A DNA stretch of 64,000 nucleotides. Source: Myxococcus stipitatus. Its GTDB lineage: Bacteria; Myxococcota; Myxococcia; Myxococcales; Myxococcaceae. The notes beneath the pieces were generated by a model. That model saw only the letters and a list, made by a program, of their open reading frames with translations. It made no database searches and had not been told where the DNA came from. The DNA is taken from the NCBI RefSeq assembly GCF_037414475.1, contig NZ_CP147913.1, forward strand, positions 9,434,501 to 9,498,500, read 5' to 3'. Shown here piece by piece: positions 53,992-61,279 of the stretch (position 1 is the stretch's first letter; the number at the start of each line of letters is the position of its first letter). Both the position numbers and the translations under genes were made by a program.

Positions 53992-54869
53992 GTCCGTCGG
54001 GTGCCGGTCCCTCCGGTCCCCAGGGTCCGGGGCCGTCGGGCCCCTGGCTCACGATTGCGGGATGGACCGTGGGCCTCCACGTCCCGGACTCCCGCGTTCA
54101 GTCGCAGCTTCGCCGTTCGCTCGCGGGCTTCATCACGCCCCGGCCTCCACCGGGTGTCCGGGCCGCGGTGCTCGAAGTCCTCGCCCCCTCGGTGGCCCGC
54201 CCCGAGCCCGCGACTCGAGAGATTCCTCGTCCCTGGCGCGCGGAGGATGGCGCGCTCGTGCTGGAGGGGGAGGACTATTCGGCGCGGCTCGATGCGGACG
54301 GCCTGCATGGCGAAGTGGTGGGAACCGGCCGTTTCCCCGTGGAGGTGGTGCTGCGGGTCATGCTGGCCGCGGAGCTTCGCCAGCGGGACGGATTGCTGGT
54401 GCATGGCGTGGCGCTCATGCACGGAGAAGAGGCCGCGCTGTTCACGGGCCACTCCGGCGCGGGGAAGAGCACCCTGGGCGGGTTGTGGATGGACGCGGGG
54501 GAGTCACTGCTCTCGGATGAGTTGGTGGCCGTCTGGCCCAAGGCGCTGAGTGGCCAGGCTCCGCGTCGATGGAGAGTAGCCGGGACGCCTTGGAACGTGG
54601 GGTTCCCTCGTGAGGCGAACCTGCGCGCGGTGGGGACCCTGGGCTGGGATTCGAGCTCCCGTTGGGAGCGGCAAGGGGCGGGGGAGGTGGGACGGATGCT
54701 GGTGCAGAACGTCCTGCTGTGCGAAGCCTCGGGGGCGGGGCGCGCGGCGATGCTCTCCTCGGCGGGCAGGCTGTTGACGGAGGTGGAGCCGGCGCGATTG
54801 GTGTTTGCTCGGGATGCCTCGGCGGTGGTCGTGGTGCGCGAGGCCTTGGGAGCGGCGGCACATGGGTGA
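53979..54869 (+). CDS. HprK-like peptide or protein kinase
   Basis: A 296-residue protein starting at GTG 53979, 13 bases inside the peptide gene. The first 150 residues are a beta-rich N-terminal part. The kinase core has FTGHSGAGKSTLGGLW (P-loop at 157-164), then ESLLSDELVAVWP, the pattern of HPr kinase/phosphorylase-like proteins, and a C-terminal region with ARLVFARD. Members of this fold are known to phosphorylate a Ser in some lasso peptides and occur with PqqD-like proteins. I infer that it modifies or is regulated by the adjacent peptide. It overlaps the miaA gene by eight bases. Confidence 0.8.
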   Translation: MHALSPSGAGPSGPQGPGPSGPWLTIAGWTVGLHVPDSRVQSQLRRSLAGFITPRPPPGVRAAVLEVLAPSVARPEPATREIPRPWRAEDGALVLEGEDYSARLDADGLHGEVVGTGRFPVEVVLRVMLAAELRQRDGLLVHGVALMHGEEAALFTGHSGAGKSTLGGLWMDAGESLLSDELVAVWPKALSGQAPRRWRVAGTPWNVGFPREANLRAVGTLGWDSSSRWERQGAGEVGRMLVQNVLLCEASGAGRAAMLSSAGRLLTEVEPARLVFARDASAVVVVREALGAAAHG

Positions 54870-55779
54870 AGGACAGGAGGGACGGCCGACGCTGACGGTG
54901 GTGGCCGGGCCGACGGCGTCGGGAAAGACGGCGCTGGCCATCGAACTGGCGCGCCGAGTGGGTGGGGAGATCGTCAGCGCCGACTCGCAGCAGGTGTACC
55001 GCCACTTCGATATCGCCACCGCGAAGCCGTCCACGGAAGAACTGGCGGCGGTGCCTCACCACCTCGTGTCGGAGGTGGACCCGCAGGAGACCTTCTCAGC
55101 GGCCGAGTATCAACGCCGGGCGGACGCGGCCATCGCGGACATCACGCGACGAGGTCGGCCCGTCATCGTCGTGGGAGGCACGGGCCTCTACCTGCGAATC
55201 CTCCTGCACGGCGTGGTGGATGCACCGGGGGCATTGCCAGCGTTGCGCGCCGAACTGGAGGCGCTCGCGGCGGAGCAGGGGCGCGAGGCCGTGCATCGCC
55301 GGTTGGCGCAGGTGGACCCGGAGACGGCGGCGCGGTTGCACGTCCAGGACCTGGTCCGCGTGGTCCGAGCGCTCGAGATTCATGCGCAGACGGGAGTCCC
55401 CGCCTCGGAGTTCCACAGGGCACACGCCTTCTCCGCCGACCGGTATCCGTTCCGCCTCTTCGTGCTGGAGCCACCACGCGACATGCTCTACGCCCGCATC
55501 AACACTCGCACCGAGGCCATGTTCGCGTCGGGGCTGGTCGATGAGACGCGGGCCTTGCTGGAGCGGGGATACGCGGACGCGGCGCCCATGCGAAGCGTGG
55601 GCTACGTGCAGGCGCGTGCGGTGGTGGAAGGACGCATGTCCGAGGCGGAGGCCATTCGAGACACGGCCCAGGAGACGCGACGCTACGCCAAGCGTCAGCT
55701 CACCTGGTTCCGCAAGGAGGCGGGCGCGGTGTTCGTGGCACCGCCCTATGACGCTGTGCTCGAGCGCCTCCAAGCCTGA
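54862..55779 (+). CDS. miaA: tRNA dimethylallyltransferase
   Basis: A 305-residue enzyme that adds a dimethylallyl group to A37 of tRNAs reading UNN codons. P-loop GPTASGKT is at 16-23; next SADSQQVYRHFDIATAKP, then VGGTGLYLRILL, and the tRNA-binding ETRRYAKRQLTWFRKE. Length and motif order are typical. ATG 54862 lies eight bases inside the HprK-like gene, so miaA is likely to be expressed as the end of the RiPP-like cluster operon or from an internal promoter. Confidence 0.96.
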   Translation: MGEGQEGRPTLTVVAGPTASGKTALAIELARRVGGEIVSADSQQVYRHFDIATAKPSTEELAAVPHHLVSEVDPQETFSAAEYQRRADAAIADITRRGRPVIVVGGTGLYLRILLHGVVDAPGALPALRAELEALAAEQGREAVHRRLAQVDPETAARLHVQDLVRVVRALEIHAQTGVPASEFHRAHAFSADRYPFRLFVLEPPRDMLYARINTRTEAMFASGLVDETRALLERGYADAAPMRSVGYVQARAVVEGRMSEAEAIRDTAQETRRYAKRQLTWFRKEAGAVFVAPPYDAVLERLQA

Positions 55780-55895
55780 GGCCTCCCGCGAGGAGGAGCA
55801 GGGAGGAGAGGGCTGAGGGGGGACGCCGTTGCCCCTGGGCACCGAGGCACCCATGTTCGCCGCTGAATCTTTCCTCCACGCGGGAGCGGACCGAC

Positions 55896-56480
55896 ATGGA
55901 AACCAGCTTCAAACGTGAACCTGCGACGGGCGACGGGGGCAGGGCTGCCTCGGCCGCATGGGGCCCGCCCTTCATCCTGGGATTGCTCACGGCCATCCTC
56001 GGGATCGTCGCGCTGGGGGCCTCGTTCCTCACGAGCCTGGTCTCCGTCATCCTCTTCGGCGCGCTGCTCGCGGGTTCGGGCATCGCGGAGATCATCTCCG
56101 CGTTCCGGGTCCGGAGGTCCGGCGGCCCCTTCTGGCTCTACCTGCTGGGTGGCGTGCTCTCCACCGTGGTGGGTGTCTTCGTCCTCGTGTACCCGGCGGC
56201 CGGGCTGGGGGCGCTGACGCTGCTGCTCGCCGGCTACTTCTTCGCGAGCGGCCTCTTCCACGTCGTCACGTCCTTGATGGACCGGTATGCGAAGTGGGGC
56301 TGGGACTTCGCCTACGGCGCCATCTCCATCCTGCTCGGCGTCATCATCATGGCCCAGTGGCCCATCTCCGCGGTGTGGCTCGTGGGCACGCTGGTGGGAA
56401 TCTCCATCCTCATGCGCGGCATCGCCCTCATGGCCGGCTCGCTGGAGCTGCGCCGCGCCGTGCGGAGCTTCTCTTCATGA
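55896..56480 (+). CDS. HdeD-family membrane protein (DUF308)
   Basis: A 194-residue protein with six closely packed hydrophobic helices (for example FILGLLTAILGIVALGASFLTSL and AGLGALTLLLAGYFFASGLF). The repeated Gly-rich helix pairs and the LFGALLAGSGIAEIISAF and MRGIALMAGSL segments are typical of the HdeD/DUF308 acid-resistance membrane proteins. Role in this organism unknown; a membrane stress function is possible. The ATG is preceded by CGGGAGCGGACCGAC; a 116-base gap separates it from miaA. Confidence 0.85.
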   Translation: METSFKREPATGDGGRAASAAWGPPFILGLLTAILGIVALGASFLTSLVSVILFGALLAGSGIAEIISAFRVRRSGGPFWLYLLGGVLSTVVGVFVLVYPAAGLGALTLLLAGYFFASGLFHVVTSLMDRYAKWGWDFAYGAISILLGVIIMAQWPISAVWLVGTLVGISILMRGIALMAGSLELRRAVRSFSS

Positions 56481-56579
56481 AGCAGTGGTCGTGACGTACG
56501 TGCCGAAGACTGGGGGCGCGGAGACCTGGATGGCTCCGCGCCCCGTGTCTTTGCTTCGTGCTTCGCCTGTCGCTGCGGG

Positions 56580-58319
56580 TCAGGACGCGGCGTAGCGATC
56601 CGACGTGCCCCCATCCCCAGGCAGTCGCGCCGGCGAGGGCTCCGACGACGTGCTCGACGCGGGCATGCGTCCGGTGAGGATGCGCAGGAGTCGCTCCGGG
56701 TCCACGGGCTTGGGAAGGAATGCCTCCGCCCCCGCATCGAGCGCCCGCTGCCGGACATGGGGCCGATTCAGTCCGCTCATCACCACCACGCGAGTGCCTC
56801 GCGTGAGCGGGTGTTGCTTCAGGCCTTCGCACAGCCGGAGTCCATCCACCCAGTGCAGCACGACGTCGAGGAGGATGGCCGTGGGAGGCCTGCGAGCCAC
56901 CGCGCAGAAGAGCGCCAGCTCATCCGCGAAAGACACCACCTTGGCGCCCGTGCTCTCCAGGAGCGCTGTCAGCGCCTCACGTGCATCGGGGTCGTCGTCC
57001 ACGACGTAGTACAGGTCCGGCTCCAGGTCCGGCACCGCCATGGGCACCGGGTCCATGGTCGTCCGCAACCAGGAGCCCACCACCTCGCGCAGGCCCGCCC
57101 AGCGCACCGCGCCTAACAAGGCCAGGGGCGTGGGAGCGCTGAGTCCCAGCACTCCGCCTCCGTAGATGCCCAGGGACGTGCGCCGCCCCTTGGCCGCGAG
57201 GAAGGCCGAGGGCGCCCGCTTGCCGGCGCGCCGCATCCAGGACACCGAGCGCGCGCCGGCCGCCGCGTCCTCCATCAGCTCGCACAGTCCCTCGCGGACA
57301 TAGCGGCGCTCCAAGGCCGAGGCCTCCAGCCCACCATCCAGGAGCGCCACCGCCGCCCGGCTGCACGAGGCGAGTGTCTCCGAGAGCCCCAACTGGAGCG
57401 GATGCCCGAACGCCGCGGGCCCCACGGCGAGCTGGCACGGCGCGACGAGCGTGCGGCCCGGACCATGGGGCAGGCGGGTGGTCTCGAGCGCGGCGAGCTC
57501 GAAGCCCTCGTTCAGCAGGCCATCCCGCGAGGCCATCATCAGCGCCTGGCACAGGTCGGCGGGAGTCACGGCGGGCCCGAAGGCCAGGGCATAGACCGAG
57601 TCCACACCGGGCAGGAGGAACAACCCATCCACCGTGGGGAGCGGCGCCACCCACAGCCGAGCGACGGGGGCGATCTCCAGACGGGACGACGCATGTCTTA
57701 GCCGGGCCTGGACCGCGGGCATCGTGGGCGCGGGCCGGAAGCCAGGGAAGAACGCGTCCCCCAGGAGCGGGCCCGCCCCCGAGGCGAGGGCGACGGCGTG
57801 GTAGCGCTCTCCGCTTCCCTGCGCGCGGACCACCATGGGGCCGGTGCCTCGCACGGCGATAGGGGCGTCCGGAGCAGGGGGCTGTCGCTCCACCCGGTCG
57901 ACGTGCCTGTCGACGAACCGGGCCCCTTGAGCGCTGGCGGCGTTGGTGAGGATGCCGCGAACGTGCGCCATGCCTCCTTCACCCGAGGGCCAACCATCGA
58001 CGAGCCACATGCCGCCGGGAGAGGAGGGGAGGAGCTCACGACGGCCCTCCGCGATGATCTCCACCCCTCGGAGCTCGAGCGTGCGCCACTCGGCGGGGAT
58101 GCGGCAGCCCAGCGCCGCCAGCCGCGAGCGGCACTCGGGAGTGAGGACGACAGGGGGCGAGGTCCGCTCCGACATGCCCCCGGCATAGACGCGTACGTCC
58201 AGCGTCAGCCCCCGCGCCCGACCATTGAAGAGCAGGGAGGCCGCCAATCCCGCTCCCGCGATGCCGCCCCCGACGATTGCAACCCTCGAACCGCTCGCCA
58301 GCCTGTTGCCTAGAGTCAT
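56580..58319 (-). CDS. FAD-dependent oxidoreductase fused to a C-terminal receiver domain
   Basis: A 579-residue two-part protein. The first 430 residues are a Rossmann FAD enzyme: the GGGIAGAG dinucleotide site is at about residues 17-24, followed by an FAD-linked fold of the geranylgeranyl-reductase or squalene-monooxygenase type (GPMVVRAQGSGERYHAVALASGAGP, LLPGVDSVYALAFGP). Residues about 440-560 are a receiver domain: acidic pocket VVDDDPDA, phosphoacceptor Asp485 in AILLDVVLHW, and Lys in AFLPKPVD. All receiver residues are conserved. No DNA-binding domain follows. It starts at ATG 58319 with GAGGG upstream, 47 bases after the REC-GGDEF gene, so it is in its operon. Confidence 0.88.
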   Translation of the reverse strand: MTLGNRLASGSRVAIVGGGIAGAGLAASLLFNGRARGLTLDVRVYAGGMSERTSPPVVLTPECRSRLAALGCRIPAEWRTLELRGVEIIAEGRRELLPSSPGGMWLVDGWPSGEGGMAHVRGILTNAASAQGARFVDRHVDRVERQPPAPDAPIAVRGTGPMVVRAQGSGERYHAVALASGAGPLLGDAFFPGFRPAPTMPAVQARLRHASSRLEIAPVARLWVAPLPTVDGLFLLPGVDSVYALAFGPAVTPADLCQALMMASRDGLLNEGFELAALETTRLPHGPGRTLVAPCQLAVGPAAFGHPLQLGLSETLASCSRAAVALLDGGLEASALERRYVREGLCELMEDAAAGARSVSWMRRAGKRAPSAFLAAKGRRTSLGIYGGGVLGLSAPTPLALLGAVRWAGLREVVGSWLRTTMDPVPMAVPDLEPDLYYVVDDDPDAREALTALLESTGAKVVSFADELALFCAVARRPPTAILLDVVLHWVDGLRLCEGLKQHPLTRGTRVVVMSGLNRPHVRQRALDAGAEAFLPKPVDPERLLRILTGRMPASSTSSEPSPARLPGDGGTSDRYAAS

Positions 58320-58366
58320 CCGCGCCCTCTTGCTTCCCACCGTCGCCTGCTTGCCGGGCACCGCGC

Positions 58367-59323
58367 TCAGTGCTGATGCGCGGGCGGCGACAGCGCCGGA
58401 CGGCCGAACACCACCACCCGGTCACGTCCTTCGCGCTTGGCCTCGTAGAGGGCCGCGTCCGCCGCTTTCATCAGCGTCTCTGCATCGTCCCGGGGTGATT
58501 CCAATGTGTGGTCGGCGATGCCAACACTCACGCTCAACCCGAAGGAGGCGGGGCGGCCGTCGCCCTTCTGCACGCCGACGGAACGCAGCCCGGCGCGGAT
58601 CCGCTCGGCGAACACCGCCGCCTCCATCGCCGTCTGGTGCGGCAGGAGCGCGATGAACTCGTCGCCGCCGAAGCGCGCCGCGAAGTCCGACTCGCGCAGG
58701 TTCCCCTTGAGCTGCTCGGCCAGCGCGAGGATGGCCTGATTGCCCACGTCGTGGCCCATGCCGTCGTTGATGGCCTTGAGGTGGTCCAGGTCGATGACCA
58801 CCACGCTCAGCGAGTACCCGTAGCGCTGGGCCCGGCGCAGCTCTTCCTCCAGCCGCACGGACAAGGCCCGGAAGTTCGCCAACCCCGTGAGGGCGTCCGT
58901 CTGGGCGAGGATCTGCAACCGCCGCTGCTGTTCACTCTGCCGCAGCGCCCGGTCGATCCGTGCCATGAGCTCCCTCGCGCTCGCCGGCTTGTGGATGAAG
59001 TCCACCGCGCCCTTCTCCAGGCAGCGCTCCAGGGTGGCCTCGTCCGCGTCCCCAGTGAGGAAGATGACGGGCGTGGACTCGGTCCGGGAGTCGTGTTGGA
59101 GCGACTCGAGCACCGTCAGCCCATCCCCACTGGGCAGGAACCTGTCCAGGAGGATCAGGTCCGGGCCGTGCTCACGGGCCAGCTCCAACCCCAGGCCCGC
59201 GTCCGCCGCGCCCAGCACGTCGAAACGCGCCGCGAGCAGGTCCGACAGGCTCTCCAGTACACCCGCGTCATCCTCGATGATGAGGAGGAGGGACCGCTCC
59301 GAGGTGCGCCCTCGCCTTTGCAT
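58367..59323 (-). CDS. Response regulator with GGDEF output domain
   Basis: A 318-residue regulator. The receiver has IIEDDA, phosphoacceptor Asp60 in LILLDRFLPSGDG and Lys112 in FIHKPAS. The GGDEF domain starts at about residue 140; the catalytic GGDEF is at 219-223 and the I-site RESD is at 210-213. It should make cyclic di-GMP under control of an unknown kinase, with product feedback. The start has GGAGAGG upstream. A sigma-54 promoter-like sequence and two palindromes lie in the 250-base region before it. It is followed by the FAD-receiver gene. Confidence 0.94.
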   Translation of the reverse strand: MQRRGRTSERSLLLIIEDDAGVLESLSDLLAARFDVLGAADAGLGLELAREHGPDLILLDRFLPSGDGLTVLESLQHDSRTESTPVIFLTGDADEATLERCLEKGAVDFIHKPASARELMARIDRALRQSEQQRRLQILAQTDALTGLANFRALSVRLEEELRRAQRYGYSLSVVVIDLDHLKAINDGMGHDVGNQAILALAEQLKGNLRESDFAARFGGDEFIALLPHQTAMEAAVFAERIRAGLRSVGVQKGDGRPASFGLSVSVGIADHTLESPRDDAETLMKAADAALYEAKREGRDRVVVFGRPALSPPAHQH

Positions 59324-59397
59324 GACCCTCTCCGCCAGCCGCCAAACCCGTCCACTCCACGTGACGGCGACCTCTCCGTCGGCGCGCGAGGGCGAAA

Positions 59398-59413
59398 AGC
59401 AAGCTGCATGCCC
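59398..59413 (-). promoter_or_regulatory. Candidate sigma-54 promoter of the REC-GGDEF operon
   Basis: On the minus strand the 16 bases 59413 to 59398 read GGGCATGCAGCTTGCT. The invariant GG (-24) and GC (-12) are ten bases apart, and GGCA and TTGCT match the consensus. Predicted start about 59388, 65 bases before the ATG. The -24 overlaps a palindrome. Confidence 0.55.
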
Positions 59414-59459
59414 TCTCCCAGGGCATGCGGGCAGGAGTCATTTCGAGGGGTTGAAATGA
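59406..59459. repeat. Two adjacent palindromes upstream of the REC-GGDEF gene
   Basis: GCATGCCCT (59406-59414) pairs with AGGGCATGC (59420-59428), a perfect nine-base inverted repeat with a five-base spacer. TCATTTC (59438-59444) pairs with GAAATGA (59453-59459), with an eight-base spacer. The second is less GC-rich than the region and could be an activator-binding site; the first overlaps the -24 element and could be a repressor site. Confidence 0.5.
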
Positions 59460-59572
59460 CAGGCTCACGCCGCGAAGGCGACGGAGTGGAAGTCGTTCCA
59501 GCGTGGAGGCGCAAACGCCCGGTAGGAATTCCCGGGCGAAGGAGGGCGGGGAGGCCCTCCTCGCGTCGTGGA

Positions 59573-60319
59573 TCAACGTCGCGTAACGAACTGCATCCGG
59601 CGCCCGCCACCCCCCGACGGAGGCATCATCGGCGGCGTCTCCAGACCGAACTGCCACCAGGTGGGCTCGTAGGGCTTCATCTTCAGCCGCTTGTCGTTCT
59701 GGAGCTGGGCGAGGCTCGCCTTGAGCTTCTCGTCCTTGGGGTTCTCCTCGACACCGCGGCCGAGCACCTTGAGTGCCTCGTCCTTCTCCTTCTTCTGGAG
59801 GAGGCACCAGGCGTAGGCGGCCCAGACGATGGGCTCCTTCTTGCCACTCTTGGTGGCGGCCTCGAACGCGGCCTTCATCGCCGGGACGTTGTCGCGTTGG
59901 TAGAAGAGGGCGCCCTCCATGGCCTTGGCCATGTAGTTGCGCGAGCTGCCCTTGTTGAAGTGGGCCTGGGCGCCTTCCAGGTCCTTCACCATGTACTTCA
60001 ACATGCCAATCTGGGCGTGAATCTCAGGGCCCACCATGAACTGCCACTTCTCGTAGGCGAGGCCCTTCTCCAGCGTCTTGACGGCGCGCTCCACCCGGCC
60101 CTGGGCGTCCTTCTGACTGGTGGGCTGGGACTGGAGGTCCGCCTGCACCGTCGACATGAGCCCCTGGATGCGGGTGGCGACCCGCCGAGCCAGGAGGATG
60201 AAGGTGAGGACGGCGGCGATCAGGCCCGGGACAAGCCCGGCCCAGATGGAGAAGTTCGCGAGCTTCACCAGCAGCGCGACCAGGAATCCCACTGCCAGCG
60301 AGATGAGAAGGTTGTACAT
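59573..60319 (-). CDS. Membrane-anchored TPR-like protein
   Basis: A 248-residue protein. Two N-terminal membrane helices (about 3-20 and 23-42, NLLISLAVGFLVALLVKLAN, then WAGLVPGLIAAVLTFILLA) are followed by soluble TPR-like helical repeats (ALFYQRDNVPAMKAAFEAA, CLLQKKEKDEALKVLGRG) and a Gly-rich end. The start at ATG 60319 gives the membrane region. It probably acts as an inner-membrane scaffold with its repeats in the cytoplasm or periplasm. It diverges from the tRNA-Leu gene by 97 bases. Function unknown. Confidence 0.8.
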   Translation of the reverse strand: MYNLLISLAVGFLVALLVKLANFSIWAGLVPGLIAAVLTFILLARRVATRIQGLMSTVQADLQSQPTSQKDAQGRVERAVKTLEKGLAYEKWQFMVGPEIHAQIGMLKYMVKDLEGAQAHFNKGSSRNYMAKAMEGALFYQRDNVPAMKAAFEAATKSGKKEPIVWAAYAWCLLQKKEKDEALKVLGRGVEENPKDEKLKASLAQLQNDKRLKMKPYEPTWWQFGLETPPMMPPSGGGGRRMQFVTRR

Positions 60320-60416
60320 GCGGGGGCCCCTCATAGCGATGTGCGTACGGCACCGCAATCTTCGGATGCATCTGGGCGGCGGTCGCGGTATACGTCTGGC
60401 CGCTTCGCCAACAAAC

Positions 60417-60502
60417 GGCCCTCTGTCGAAATTGGTAGACGAGGCGGACTCAAAATCCGCTGCGGCTGACCCCGCGTCCCGGTTCGAGTCCGGGGAGGGC
60501 CA
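60417..60502 (+). tRNA. tRNA-Leu (anticodon CAA)
   Basis: An 86-base type II tRNA. The acceptor stem pairs GGCCCTC (60417-60423) with GAGGGCC (60495-60501); the D-loop has the conserved GG in AATTGGTAGA, the anticodon stem-loop is GCGGA-CTCAAAA-TCCGC giving anticodon CAA, a long variable arm follows, and the T-arm is CCCGG-TTCGAGT-CCGGG. A73 is at 60502; the CCA end is not encoded. Confidence 0.95.
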
Positions 60503-60601
60503 CTTCCCAAGAAGGGTGGGCGACCGGCATGGTAGCGCCGGCCCCCCTGTCTGGGAGGGTGGAGGACGTGCTCCTGTCAGGGGCGTCGGAGAGACCCCGA
60601 G

Positions 60602-61270
60602 ATGAAGGTTCTGCTGGTCGAGGACGACGCGAGCCTCCGGGAAGGCATGGGTGAGCTGATCTCCGACCTGGCGAACGTGCGCTCGGTGGGTGAGGTCGGA
60701 GAGGCGCTGGCGGCCCTGCGGCAGGAGCGCTTCGAGCTCGTCGTCACGGACCTGCGGATTGGTGGAGGCGAGGCGGGTGGCCGCGCCGTCCTGGAGGCGG
60801 CCCGGCAGGGGCGTCAGGCGGTGGTCATCGTCAGCGCGGCGTCTCCAGAAGAGGTGGCGCGGACCTTGCGCCCCTGGGTTCCCGACGGCGTCCTGGTGAA
60901 GCCCTTCCAGATCGAGGACATCCTCGGGCTCGTGGAGCGCTTCCTGGCGGTGCACCGCAACGTGGAAGCGGCCTCCCGAGGGACGATTCCCTCCGAGGGA
61001 GACTGGGTGGAGTGTGCGCCCGGAGTGCATCTGGCCTCGCCCGAAGGGGGCGTCGCGGGGGCCATCTGGGTGCGGCTGGTGGCGGCGGGGACGTGGGCCT
61101 GGGCGGCTCGGCCCCGGGGACGCGAGGCGGCCCTCCTGTTGGAGGGTGAGCTGATCATTGAAGGGGCGCGATTCGTCGCCCCGGTGACGTTCTTCGTGGG
61201 CACGGATGATGCCCCCGAGGTGCGCTCACCCAACGGGTGCCTCGTCATCACGCTGGGCCTGGACGGTTGA
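60602..61270 (+). CDS. Receiver domain fused to a cupin-like module
   Basis: A 222-residue protein. Residues 1-118 are a receiver domain: LLVEDDAS, phosphoacceptor Asp in LVVTDLRIGG, Ser in VIVSAA and Lys in VLVKPFQ. Residues 125-222 are a beta-rich module with EGDWVECAPGVHLASPEGG and a double-stranded beta-helix pattern (REAALLLEGELIIEGARFV), as in ChrR-type cupins, but the usual His/Glu metal ligands are not obvious. I infer a two-component output domain that senses or binds a small molecule. It starts at ATG 60602, 99 bases after tRNA-Leu. Confidence 0.8.
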   Translation: MKVLLVEDDASLREGMGELISDLANVRSVGEVGEALAALRQERFELVVTDLRIGGGEAGGRAVLEAARQGRQAVVIVSAASPEEVARTLRPWVPDGVLVKPFQIEDILGLVERFLAVHRNVEAASRGTIPSEGDWVECAPGVHLASPEGGVAGAIWVRLVAAGTWAWAARPRGREAALLLEGELIIEGARFVAPVTFFVGTDDAPEVRSPNGCLVITLGLDG

Positions 61271-61279
61271 AAGGGCAGG

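Noticed and set aside
60120-60605. Plus-strand frame across tRNA-Leu (LVDEADSKSAAADPASRFESG)
   Set aside because: A translation of the tRNA itself; no start signal or protein features.
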